From: an uncultured Bacteroides sp.
Lineage (GTDB): Bacteria; Bacteroidota; Bacteroidia; Bacteroidales; Bacteroidaceae
Assembly: GCA_900556845.1 (NCBI GenBank)
Contig: USQO01000006.1
Span: forward strand, 1 to 53,449
Length of the DNA: 53,449 nt
Reading direction: 5' to 3'
Position 1 is the stretch's first letter. Each line of letters opens with the position of its first letter. The notes under the pieces were generated by a model. That model saw only the letters and a program-made list of their open reading frames with translations, was not told the DNA's origin and did not search any database. This document shows positions 15,257 through 23,667 of this stretch, piece after piece. A program made the position numbers and the translations under genes.

Positions 15257-16444
15257 ATGATAAAAGAATTTACCAACTGGGTCCTTAATACAGGAATAAC
15301 ACCACAGCATGCAACATGGGCCATCGAATGGCTCTCACTGGCAGGAATAGCCCTATTGTCCTACCTAACCACAAAAATCTTCAAGCATCTAATCATCCCC
15401 ATTATTCAAAAAATAACCTCAAAAACCAAAGCAACTTGGGATGACTACATCTTCAATGAGAAAATGTTGAAACATTTTTGTTACATGGTCCCTCCCATTG
15501 TGTGGTACATTCTGCTGCCATTTGTTCTCACAGATTCGCCTTACCTGCTGCACCTGCTTCTGAAAGCCTCTCTCATTGCGCTGGTAATCGCCTCACTCCA
15601 ACTTATCAACACCTTCCTGTTTACAATACACGAAATTACCAGTGAGCATGAATCTTTAAAAAACAGACCTCTGAAAGGTATCTACCAGATGATAAACCTG
15701 GTATCCATATTCATTGGAATCATTATCATCATCAGTATTCTGATAGACAAGAATGCAGGAAGCATACTGGCCGGACTTGGTGCATCGGCCGCTATCCTGA
15801 TGTTGATTTTCAAAGACAGTATTTTAGGACTTGTAGCAGGTGTACAATTATCGGCCAACGACATGCTCCGGCCGGGAGACTGGATTACCATGAGTAAATA
15901 TGGAGCAGACGGAACGGTTATCGAAGTTTCTCTGACTACGGTGAAAGTGCAGAATTTTGATAAAACCATTACTACAATTCCACCTTATATTCTGGTAAGC
16001 GATTCTTTTCAGAACTGGCGGGGCATGCAGGAAAGCAAAGGCAGACGCATCAAAAGATCAATCAACATTGACCTTACTTCCATCCGGTTCTATACTCCTG
16101 AAGAACTGGAAAGAATAGAAAAAGCTGGATTGCTGGAAGGTATCGAATACGACAAAGAAAAACCGGTTGTCAACTTATACCTGCTCCGTCAGTATATACT
16201 TAACTATCTGAAAAACCATAAACGTATCCATAAGACATACACCCTACTGGTACGACAGATGCAACCGACCCCGGAAGGACTTCCGCTTGAGATATATTGC
16301 TTTACAGATACACCAGTATGGCCCGAATACGAAGCTATCCAAGGCGAAATTTTCGATTATATCTTGGCTATTATTCCGATGTTTGGCTTGCGTGTATACC
16401 AACGGCCAGCCGGAAGTGACTTGAATAGTACTCCCAGAGTCTGA
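15257..16444 (+). CDS. MscS-family mechanosensitive ion channel (YbdG/MscM-like)
   Basis: This 395-aa inner-membrane protein would open on membrane tension to release solutes in hypo-osmotic shock. It has about five transmembrane segments. The pore helix has the glycine/alanine-rich AGSILAGLGASAAILMLIFK, followed by DSILGLVAGVQLSANDMLRPGDWI (187-210), the hallmark of MscS. A beta-domain follows (VSLTTVKVQNFDKTITTIP) and then a soluble C-terminal alpha/beta domain. Extra N-terminal helices and length place it nearer YbdG than the 286-aa MscS. It is monocistronic with its own promoter. The 3' UTR (16445-16626) contains several inverted repeats and ends in a strong terminator. Confidence 0.93.
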   Translation: MIKEFTNWVLNTGITPQHATWAIEWLSLAGIALLSYLTTKIFKHLIIPIIQKITSKTKATWDDYIFNEKMLKHFCYMVPPIVWYILLPFVLTDSPYLLHLLLKASLIALVIASLQLINTFLFTIHEITSEHESLKNRPLKGIYQMINLVSIFIGIIIIISILIDKNAGSILAGLGASAAILMLIFKDSILGLVAGVQLSANDMLRPGDWITMSKYGADGTVIEVSLTTVKVQNFDKTITTIPPYILVSDSFQNWRGMQESKGRRIKRSINIDLTSIRFYTPEELERIEKAGLLEGIEYDKEKPVVNLYLLRQYILNYLKNHKRIHKTYTLLVRQMQPTPEGLPLEIYCFTDTPVWPEYEAIQGEIFDYILAIIPMFGLRVYQRPAGSDLNSTPRV

Positions 16445-16504
16445 CCTTTCTATAAAAGTCCGGTAATACACATCAAGATTTTTAGCCTTGTCGTTTTAGT
16501 TTAT

Positions 16505-16631
16505 CTTTTGTGTGATAAACGTTCGTTATAAGTGTAATCAACGCTTATCATAAGAGAGACGCAGATTTCTCTCAATAATGCCCAAGCAAAAAGAAACTGG
16601 AGTTTTTTTCAAGAGTTATAACACACAAAAG
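16505..16631 (+). ncRNA. Candidate structured RNA / 3' UTR element between convergent genes
   Basis: CTTTTGTGTG (16505-16514) pairs with CACACAAAAG (16622-16631), enclosing about 107 nt. Inside are ATAAGTG/CGCTTAT (loop of 7) and GAGAGA/TCTCTC (16554-16559 / 16568-16573). The right outer arm overlaps the left arm of the terminator 16627-16664, so the two stems are mutually exclusive. It could be a 3' UTR-derived small RNA of the channel gene. It is not matched to any family I recognise. Confidence 0.3.
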
Positions 16632-16664
16632 GCCGCTTCCCTTTTTCCGGAGAAGCGGCCTTTT
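16627..16664. terminator. Bidirectional intrinsic terminator
   Basis: AAAAGGCCGCTTC (16627-16639) pairs with GAAGCGGCCTTTT (16652-16664). It serves the convergent channel and transporter genes. Confidence 0.9.
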
Positions 16665-16688
16665 ATCATTATACGTTTTATGCCTTTA

Positions 16689-18284
16689 TTAAATACCCGA
16701 TGCTATAAACTGGATAAATAAAATCAGGAATACCATAGCTATCGGATAAACTGTAGCATAAGCTACACCCGGTATATTACTGTCTACCATCGAATCGGCT
16801 GCTGCCAAACCTGGGGTACTGGTCATACCTCCTGTAATGGTTCCAAGCAAATCGAGCAAACTGATTTTAAACACCAGTCTACCTACAAGTGTAGCTATCA
16901 ACATAGGAACCATTGTAATGGCAGCTCCCACACCGAACATAAGCAAACCGCTTTCCTGGAATGTAGCCACCAATGTCTTTCCTGCAGAAGTTCCTACTTC
17001 GGCCAAGAAGAGCAACAGTCCTAACTGACGGAGCAGCTGATTGGCCGGACCTGACATAGACCACAAGATAGGACCAGTCTTACCCACCGCACTTAGCAAC
17101 AAGGCTACAATCAGTACACCCCCTGTCAATCCCGGTGAGAAAGACACGTTTTCACTGAATGAAATATTCAGTTTTCCAAACAAGACACCCAGTACAATAC
17201 CCATTGCTATCGGGAAGAAATCTGTATCCGACAGTTTCTTCTCGTCATTGCCCAGCATTTGTGCGATTGTCTTTATACCATCCTTTTCGCCTACAACGAT
17301 TAACTTGTCACCAAACTTCAGCTCAAAATCTGGAGAAGGAGAAAGGTCGATACCGCTTCGACGAATACGTGTTACGGCACAGCCAAAATTCTGCATAAAA
17401 TTCAAATCGCCTATCTGCTTGCCAATCATATCTTTCTTTGTGAGCAGCAGTGAAGCTGTTTCCTGTGAATAAGCCAAAGGCAACTCACCTTCCAAGCGTT
17501 CACCAATCAGGACAGTCAGCTGTTTCAAGGACTCTTCACTACCTACCGCCTGAATAAAGTCACCTTCGTTCAGTACACTTTTTGCTGTAGGAATCACAAT
17601 AGAATCGGCATGCTTCAGACGAGAAACAACCGCTCCCGTCATGGCACGAATGTTTATTTCGGCAAGCGACTTTCCAAACACTACCGCATTGGTTACTTTG
17701 TAGGTACAAGTTTTCAGTTCGGGAAATTTTCCACGTCTTTCCTTTTCAAGACGTCTGGCTTCTTGATCCAAATCGACCCGCATGATTTTGGGCAGCAGTT
17801 TTACAAACAAAATAACTCCAATTACTCCAAAAGGATAAGCAATACCATACGCAATGGAAGCCAAAGGAGAACCGGTACTATCGATTGCTACTGCCAGACC
17901 TGGTGTACTGGTCAATGCTCCGGCAATCAGACCGACAACGCTGGGCGTATCAATGTCACACAGATACTTCAGTCCCACAGCCGTAAGGCAAGCCGAACTG
18001 ATAATCAGCAGTGTAATCAGAATCAAGGTTTTACCTTTACTCCGAAACGAATCAAAAAAACCGGGACCAGCCTGCAATCCAATAGTAAAGATAAACAGTA
18101 CCAGACCGAAATTTCCAAGCGATTTAGGTATAAAGACTCCTAAATGGCCAAAAAACAGAGCGATAAAAATAACCGCTGAAACATCTAGAGACAAACCACA
18201 GATTTTGATTCGCCCCAACATAAACCCTAATGCAACAATCAAAAAAATTGAGAAATAGGGAGATTGTAACAGTTCTAAGAACAT
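16689..18284 (-). CDS. AspT/YidE-YbjL type putative transporter with two RCK-C domains
   Basis: This 531-aa membrane protein belongs to the aspartate:alanine exchanger-like (AAEx, YidE/YbjL) family. Two homologous membrane halves each contain the duplication motif: GLIAGALTSTPGLAVAIDST in the first and TGGMTSTPGLAAADSMVD in the second. A cytoplasmic section of about 190 residues between them has two TrkA-C/RCK_C-like domains (for example LNEGDFIQAVG and FGDKLIVVGEKDGI), which usually bind a small ligand or nucleotide to gate transport. The substrate is unknown; amino-acid or dicarboxylate exchange is the family precedent. It is a single gene, with a -7-like TATCTTTG at 18328-18335 on the minus strand. 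Confidence 0.9.
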   Translation of the reverse strand: MFLELLQSPYFSIFLIVALGFMLGRIKICGLSLDVSAVIFIALFFGHLGVFIPKSLGNFGLVLFIFTIGLQAGPGFFDSFRSKGKTLILITLLIISSACLTAVGLKYLCDIDTPSVVGLIAGALTSTPGLAVAIDSTGSPLASIAYGIAYPFGVIGVILFVKLLPKIMRVDLDQEARRLEKERRGKFPELKTCTYKVTNAVVFGKSLAEINIRAMTGAVVSRLKHADSIVIPTAKSVLNEGDFIQAVGSEESLKQLTVLIGERLEGELPLAYSQETASLLLTKKDMIGKQIGDLNFMQNFGCAVTRIRRSGIDLSPSPDFELKFGDKLIVVGEKDGIKTIAQMLGNDEKKLSDTDFFPIAMGIVLGVLFGKLNISFSENVSFSPGLTGGVLIVALLLSAVGKTGPILWSMSGPANQLLRQLGLLLFLAEVGTSAGKTLVATFQESGLLMFGVGAAITMVPMLIATLVGRLVFKISLLDLLGTITGGMTSTPGLAAADSMVDSNIPGVAYATVYPIAMVFLILFIQFIASGI

Positions 18285-18391
18285 ATTGCAAATAAAAAAT
18301 TAAAGAATGAATGAATAATTAGCATTCCAAAGATAGTAATCTATTTACAATTATTGCACATAGTACAGCTCTTTTAACAGTTTTACTGCTA

Positions 18392-20284
18392 TTAATCTTT
18401 CAGTTTACAGATGTATTCATACAGATTCCGATAAAACTTATGCCGTGTCAAAGTAGAAACATCACCCAAAATGATTAATTTCATCCTTGCACGCGTAATA
18501 GCAACGTTCATTCTTCGTAAGTCATTCAAAAAGCCAATTTGTCCGTCTTCGTTGGCACGCACCAAGCTGATTAGAATCACATCTCGTTCCTGTCCTTGAA
18601 AACCGTCTACGGTATTTACGGTAATACTACTCCGGAAAGGTTTGAAAAACGAATCTTTTTTGATAAGCTGACGCAGGTATTGCACCTGTGCCTTATAAGG
18701 CGATATCAAACCGATATCGATTCTTTCTTCTAGAAAACGTTCTTTACCAATTTTCCCGATATACTCTTTCAGTTGGGAAATAGAGAGTTCTGCTTCCGGC
18801 TTGTTGATACGCCCGTAGTTTTCGCCGACAAATTCTTCATTGCAATCCAAGGATTCTGTATTCACCCACTCTATCGGAGTATCAAAGTCCAGAATGCTAC
18901 GGTATTTCACTTCGGGAGCAGACTCCAATGCACCTCCATAAAACCAGTCGGAGGAGAAACGCATGATTTCCTCGTTCATCCGATACTGTAACTTCAGCAA
19001 CGAAACAGCTTCGGGTTTGTTCTGTACCACACGCTGCATCAGTGTAGCAGCCAGTCCGGCATTAGCCGCTTGCGGACATTTCACGGTGGGAGGCAACTGG
19101 CAATGGTCGCCTGCAAAAATAACCCTGTCGGCTTTCTGAATCGGAATCCAGCACGCAGGTTCGAGTGCCTGGGCAGCCTCATCAATAAAAAGTGTTCCAA
19201 AGCGCTGTCCTATCAGCAAACGGCTGGCACTGCCGACCAACGTACAGGCTATGACACGGGCCTCGGCAAATAAAGCAGCATTGATTCGTATCTCCAGTTC
19301 GGCAGCTCTGTCCTTCAGCGAATTGATCTTTGTCCTTACATCCTCTTTACGGGATTCTTTCCGCAGCCTGCCATACAATTCACGGATAACCTTACGAATT
19401 CCCCACAGTTGCGGATAATCCGGATGGGCTTCAAAACGGCGCTCATAGGTAAAGGAAAGCATCTTGTCGTTTACCCTGCTGGGATTTCCTATACGCAATA
19501 CACTCACTCCTCTATCTACCAGTTTCTCACTAATCCAATCGACAGCCATATTGCTCTGTGCACACACCAGGACCTGGTTTTCACGATGCAAGGTTTCATA
19601 AATGGCTTCAACCAGTGTCGTAGTTTTACCAGTACCGGGAGGGCCATGCACAATAGCTACATCCTTAGCATGCAAAACTTTATTTACAGCTTCTTCCTGT
19701 GTACGGTTAAGCCATGGGAAGCGAACCGGCTGAAATGAAAATTCCGAAACCGGCTGTACGCCATGAAATATTTCACGAAGTTCTTCCAACCGATTATTCT
19801 TGGCAGACAAGACTTTCTTCAAAGCATCAAACATCAGTTTGTAGCTGGTTTCATCGAAATACAATTGTACTCCCAACACATCTCTGTTTTGCAGTTCCAA
19901 CAATGCGTCCATATTGGGCAGAACAACCACCATCCGGTCTTCGTCCACATAACTTACCGTAGCTACAAAATTCAGATAATGCAGTTTCCCCGAAAAATCC
20001 TGTGAGAAAAAACATACCGGACGACCGTATTCAAACAAATGCTCGATTTCCTTATCCTCACGCCGTTCTACTTCGACCACCAGCTGATTCAAAGCATTAT
20101 AATAACTTCGGCCCAAATCAAGAGGATACCAGCACATGCCACGCTTGATTTTCCTCCCTACTCCCATCAGTTCGGTCTGCAGCTTGAACTGCTCTTTTTC
20201 ATACTCGTACTCCATTTTAAGCAATTCATACTGACGCTGCAGATACAGCACCGACGACACAATCTTACTGTTATTCTCTTTCAT
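18392..20284 (-). CDS. Superfamily 1B DNA/RNA helicase (Upf1/IGHMBP2-like)
   Basis: This 630-aa ATP-dependent helicase has SF1 motifs in order: Q-motif region LNRTQEEAV (192-200), Walker A GPPGTGKTT (214-222), motif Ia VLVCAQSNMAVD, Walker B FIDEAAQ (366-372), motif III GDHCQLPPT (392-400), the motif IV region, motif V TVDGFQGQERDVI and motif VI NVAITRAR near the C-terminus. The N-terminal 190 residues resemble the beta-barrel stalk of IGHMBP2-type enzymes. Bacterial members may act on nucleic-acid repair or RNA metabolism, but the role is not established here. The start overlaps the end of the DMT transporter gene by 14 bp, so translational coupling is likely. Confidence 0.92.
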   Translation of the reverse strand: MKENNSKIVSSVLYLQRQYELLKMEYEYEKEQFKLQTELMGVGRKIKRGMCWYPLDLGRSYYNALNQLVVEVERREDKEIEHLFEYGRPVCFFSQDFSGKLHYLNFVATVSYVDEDRMVVVLPNMDALLELQNRDVLGVQLYFDETSYKLMFDALKKVLSAKNNRLEELREIFHGVQPVSEFSFQPVRFPWLNRTQEEAVNKVLHAKDVAIVHGPPGTGKTTTLVEAIYETLHRENQVLVCAQSNMAVDWISEKLVDRGVSVLRIGNPSRVNDKMLSFTYERRFEAHPDYPQLWGIRKVIRELYGRLRKESRKEDVRTKINSLKDRAAELEIRINAALFAEARVIACTLVGSASRLLIGQRFGTLFIDEAAQALEPACWIPIQKADRVIFAGDHCQLPPTVKCPQAANAGLAATLMQRVVQNKPEAVSLLKLQYRMNEEIMRFSSDWFYGGALESAPEVKYRSILDFDTPIEWVNTESLDCNEEFVGENYGRINKPEAELSISQLKEYIGKIGKERFLEERIDIGLISPYKAQVQYLRQLIKKDSFFKPFRSSITVNTVDGFQGQERDVILISLVRANEDGQIGFLNDLRRMNVAITRARMKLIILGDVSTLTRHKFYRNLYEYICKLKD

Positions 20285-21203
20285 CTGTTTGTCCTTTTTG
20301 TTCCATCAAAACTTGTGCGCGCGACTTGCTTTGGGTTACCAGATATACTCCTGAAAAAATCAACAATGCAGCCAGTCCCTTTACCCATCCGAATGTTGCA
20401 AGTCCCATCACTACCGCTACGCTAGAACCAACGACCGGTTGCATATAATTATACATACTTACTACCGTAGGACGTAATGTTTTCTGCCCTATCAGCATCA
20501 GAATATAAGCCAGATAGGTTCCAAACAAAATGACATAGCCTACCTCCAGCCATACAGTCCACGAATATGCAGAGAAATCCATTGTCGAAAAATCAGCATA
20601 CGAAAATGGGATAAAGCAGATTGCAGCATACGTAAACATCCATTTCATTAAGGTAAATACATTGTATCGGGCTATCAGTTGCTTAAAGATGGTCAGATAA
20701 CAGGCAAAGCTTACTTGTGCTGCCACACAAAGTGCATCGCCCCAGATATTTCCCTCATGCGCTGTTCCGTTCCTACTGCTCATTATCAGCACCAAAGCAC
20801 CTGCTGAACCGAGAAAAATACCTGAAACTTTTAACGGTGTTACGGGTTCTTTCAAGAAAAGTGCAGCCAACACCATGGTTACAATCGGCATAGTTGTAGT
20901 CACAATGGATGCATTCACTGGAGAAGTAAGCGACAACCCGAATGTAAAACATCCCTGATTACACACAATCCCCAGCAATGAGGCAAAAAACAACAATAAC
21001 AAATCACGACTGGATACATGTTCCTGTTTCAAGAACAGCGAAGTAATCCAGAAACAAACAGCCCCGCCTATCATACGCATATTCGCCAGTGCCAGTCCAC
21101 TGATACCTGCCTCCATGGCAGCCTTACCAACAGGCGACATCAATCCCCACATGCTGGCCGCAGCCAACAAGGATAAATGTGCCCTTACATTTTTTAAATC
21201 CAT
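20271..21203 (-). CDS. EamA/DMT-family transporter
   Basis: This 310-aa ten-helix membrane protein has two EamA repeats, the fold of drug/metabolite exporters. The first half has ASMWGLMSPVGKAAME and the second begins about residue 150 (GDALCVAAQVSFACY), ending with the usual PVVGSSVAVVMGLATFGW and LLIFSGVYLVTQ. These proteins commonly export amino acids or metabolites; the substrate here is unknown. It heads a two-gene unit with the SF1 helicase (14-bp overlap). A -7-like TACCTTTG (21244-21251, minus) lies 40 bp upstream, back-to-back with the promoter of the AAA/DUF4435 pair. Confidence 0.9.
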   Translation of the reverse strand: MDLKNVRAHLSLLAAASMWGLMSPVGKAAMEAGISGLALANMRMIGGAVCFWITSLFLKQEHVSSRDLLLLFFASLLGIVCNQGCFTFGLSLTSPVNASIVTTTMPIVTMVLAALFLKEPVTPLKVSGIFLGSAGALVLIMSSRNGTAHEGNIWGDALCVAAQVSFACYLTIFKQLIARYNVFTLMKWMFTYAAICFIPFSYADFSTMDFSAYSWTVWLEVGYVILFGTYLAYILMLIGQKTLRPTVVSMYNYMQPVVGSSVAVVMGLATFGWVKGLAALLIFSGVYLVTQSKSRAQVLMEQKGQTDERE

Positions 21204-21281
21204 CTCTCTCTTCTGTTTAATATCTCGCAGTTACTTTAGCATGCAAAGGTACAAGGAATGAAAAAAAGAACCAGCAATTCA

Positions 21282-21313
21282 TTTGATTAATTCCTATGAA
21301 ATTCCTATATTTG
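21282..21313 (+). promoter_or_regulatory. Promoter of the AAA ATPase-DUF4435 pair
   Basis: TTTG (21282-21285), a 20-nt spacer, then TATATTTG (21306-21313). Both boxes match the consensus. An in-frame ATG at 21283 lies within the -33 box, so translation should start at 21340. Confidence 0.75.
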
Positions 21314-21339
21314 TTTTAAACAGAAAAAAAAATATCGCC

Positions 21340-22164
21340 ATGAAAAAACAAGCCGATTACATAAAAAGAATCGTGATTAAAGGTTTGTGGGGCCGAAAGA
21401 ATATATTGTGGGACCTGCATCCCGACGTAAATATTCTGAGTGGAGTTAACGGAATCGGTAAAAGTACCATCCTAAACAAATCAGTCAACTCTTTGGGAGC
21501 ACTTGAAGGAGGCTCTCTAAGCAACGGAGTAGCTCCCGGTGTGTCCTTTATTTTCTATCCGGAAGATGCAACTTACATCCACTTTGATGCCATACGTAGT
21601 TTTGACCGTCCTTTACTGAATGCCAGCCTGCTTGAAAAGATAGGCAACCAGCAAGTAAAGACAGAACTCGACTGGCAAATCTACCAACTGCAAAGACGCT
21701 ATCTGGATTATCAAGTAAACATTGGGAACCGCATTATAGAACTGCTTACCAGCGGAAACCCAGAAGACCAGCTAAAGGCTGCCGGCATATCGGCTCCCAA
21801 AACCAGATTCCAGGATTTGATGGATGAACTTTTCAGCGAAACCGGAAAGTCCATCATCCGTAAAAGCAATGAAATTCAGTTTGTTCAGGACGGGGATATT
21901 CTGACTCCATATCAGCTTTCTTCGGGTGAAAAACAGATGCTGGTAATCCTTCTTACTGTACTGGTTCAGGATAACGAACACTGTACGCTTTTCATGGATG
22001 AGCCCGAAATATCTCTCCATGTAGAATGGCAGCAGAAACTGATTTCACTTATCAGAAAACTGAATCCTAACGTACAAATCGTACTGACCACTCACTCTCC
22101 GGCCGTTATCATGAACGGATGGGTAGACAGCGTGACAGAAGTATCGGATATTACAACCAAATAA
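21340..22164 (+). CDS. ABC-type AAA ATPase (AriA/OLD-like), partner of a DUF4435 protein
   Basis: This 274-aa soluble SMC/ABC-type ATPase has Walker A GVNGIGKST (35-43), a signature motif LSSGEKQ (193-199), Walker B CTLFMDEPE (215-223) and the switch histidine in LTTHSPAVI (249-257). A short helical insertion of about 100 residues replaces the long coiled coil of SMC/Rad50. This architecture matches the ATPases of OLD nucleases and of AriA in the PARIS anti-phage system, but it is shorter than AriA. The start is set at 21340 because the upstream ATG (21283) falls inside the promoter. The DUF4435 gene follows after 11 bp, so the two should work together. A defence or DNA-repair role is inferred from the pairing. 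A core cellular role is also possible, since its neighbours are housekeeping genes. Confidence 0.88.
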   Translation: MKKQADYIKRIVIKGLWGRKNILWDLHPDVNILSGVNGIGKSTILNKSVNSLGALEGGSLSNGVAPGVSFIFYPEDATYIHFDAIRSFDRPLLNASLLEKIGNQQVKTELDWQIYQLQRRYLDYQVNIGNRIIELLTSGNPEDQLKAAGISAPKTRFQDLMDELFSETGKSIIRKSNEIQFVQDGDILTPYQLSSGEKQMLVILLTVLVQDNEHCTLFMDEPEISLHVEWQQKLISLIRKLNPNVQIVLTTHSPAVIMNGWVDSVTEVSDITTK

Positions 22165-22175
22165 ATTGAAAAGCC

Positions 22176-23192
22176 ATGGGAAAAAGACTTACCGAAAACC
22201 TTTCTTCCCTGTATATCGGCGCAGCTAATAGTCTGAAACCCAAACGGGCAAGAAGAAAAATCGTAGCATACGTAGAGAGTTATGACGACATTTCTTTCTG
22301 GCGGTCTCTTCTGTCGGAATACGAAGATGAAACACGCTACTTCGAGGTAATGCTTCCATCCAATAATTCTCTGGCAAAAGGAAAGAAAACAGTACTGATG
22401 AATCAGCTGGGAAACCAGTTAGGAGAGAATATGATTGCCTGTGTGGACAGCGACTATGACTATCTGCTACAAGGAAGAACCAATACATCCAAATATATCA
22501 ACAATAACCCTTACGTACTGCAAACTTATGCCTATGCCATAGAAAACTACCATTGCTATGCGGAAGGGTTGCACGAAGTGTGTGTCACCGCAACACTGAA
22601 CGACCACATGCTGATAGACTTCCCTGCATTTATGAAACTGTATTCACAGATAGCCTACCCGCTGTTTATATGGTCCGTATGGTTTTACAGAAAGCATATT
22701 TTATCGGAATTTTCATTGCTGGACTTCTGCTCGTATGTAAAAATAGAACAAGTAAGTACCAGACATCCGGAACATAGCCTTGAAGTAATGGCCAAAAAGG
22801 TAAACCGGAAACTTCATGATTTGGAAAGAAGGCATGCCAATGCAATTCCCGAGATTGAAGCAATGAAAAAGGAATTCAAAACCTTGGGAGTATATCCGGA
22901 GAACACCTATTTATTTATACAAGGGCACCACATTATGGATAACGTCGTAATGCGTCTGCTGGTTCCAGTATGTACTGTGCTTCGCCGTGAACGGGAACAG
23001 CAGATACACGACTTGGCACTGCATGACATGCAACTGCACAACGAACTGACCAGCTACCAGCGTAGCCTGATAGGCGTGGATGTTGTTATCCACAAGAATA
23101 CCAACTATAAGCAATCCGAGCTGTATCAGAAAATAAAAAGCGATATAGAGCGCTTTCTGAAAATCATGGAGAAAAAGAAAATACAAAAATAA
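22176..23192 (+). CDS. DUF4435 (TOPRIM-like) protein, AriB-like partner
   Basis: This 338-aa protein has the DUF4435 fold, a TOPRIM-type nuclease-like domain. The acidic set is visible: Glu34 in AYVESYDDISFW, and Asp91/Asp93 in IACVDSDYDYLL, which would bind divalent metal. The segment ENYHCYAEGL and the later helical region (about 150-338) are typical for the family. In PARIS the DUF4435 protein AriB is the toxic effector released from the AriA ATPase on sensing a phage protein. Here the ATPase is the immediately upstream gene, in the same order. Whether this pair is a nuclease effector is untested. The gene ends before a strong convergent terminator. Confidence 0.88.
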   Translation: MGKRLTENLSSLYIGAANSLKPKRARRKIVAYVESYDDISFWRSLLSEYEDETRYFEVMLPSNNSLAKGKKTVLMNQLGNQLGENMIACVDSDYDYLLQGRTNTSKYINNNPYVLQTYAYAIENYHCYAEGLHEVCVTATLNDHMLIDFPAFMKLYSQIAYPLFIWSVWFYRKHILSEFSLLDFCSYVKIEQVSTRHPEHSLEVMAKKVNRKLHDLERRHANAIPEIEAMKKEFKTLGVYPENTYLFIQGHHIMDNVVMRLLVPVCTVLRREREQQIHDLALHDMQLHNELTSYQRSLIGVDVVIHKNTNYKQSELYQKIKSDIERFLKIMEKKKIQK

Positions 23193-23204
23193 ACGACAAC
23201 AAAA

Positions 23205-23248
23205 AAATGCCCATTACTAATTCTGTTTTGAATGAGTAATGGGCATTT
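23205..23248. terminator. Bidirectional intrinsic terminator
   Basis: AAATGCCCATTACT (23205-23218) pairs with AGTAATGGGCATTT (23235-23248), a perfect 14-bp stem between the convergent DUF4435 and thioesterase genes. Confidence 0.88.
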
Positions 23249-23252
23249 GTTA

Positions 23253-23663
23253 TTACATCAATCCATCCAGCTTCAGCTCATCACTTTTCCGATAGCCGGA
23301 ACTGGTGAACATGGCTACAAGCTCGCCCGACTCATCTGTCAAGCGTACTTCTACAAAAGGTGCCTTCCGGTGATTGAATACTTCTACAGCCTCTGCATAT
23401 ACATAGCCTTTCGTTACGGCACGCAAAAAAGTAATGTTCGCATTCAACGACAAGGTCAGATTGGAACGGCTGTTTGCAACCGCAGCAAAAGCCAAGTCAG
23501 CCAATGTAAACAAAGCACCTCCCTGACATACTCCTCCACCATTCAAATGGTTTGAAGTTACCAGCATCCTGGCTTTCGCATATCCGGGCTGGATTTCCAG
23601 CAGCTCTGCTCCTGCCTGAACGGCAAAACGATCGTTGCCCAATAACTCTTTTAATGTTCCCAT
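23253..23663 (-). CDS. PaaI-family hotdog thioesterase
   Basis: This 136-aa single-domain hotdog protein matches PaaI-type acyl-CoA thioesterases, which hydrolyse small or aromatic acyl-CoAs. The central helix carries NHLNGGGVCQGGALFTLADLAFAAVANS, whose Asn, Gly-Gly-Ala and Asp are the family's catalytic landmarks. It starts 4 bp after the stop of the Smr/DUF2027 gene, so the two form an operon. Substrate is unknown; it may clear stalled acyl-CoA intermediates. Confidence 0.88.
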   Translation of the reverse strand: MGTLKELLGNDRFAVQAGAELLEIQPGYAKARMLVTSNHLNGGGVCQGGALFTLADLAFAAVANSRSNLTLSLNANITFLRAVTKGYVYAEAVEVFNHRKAPFVEVRLTDESGELVAMFTSSGYRKSDELKLDGLM

Positions 23664-23667
23664 ACGC

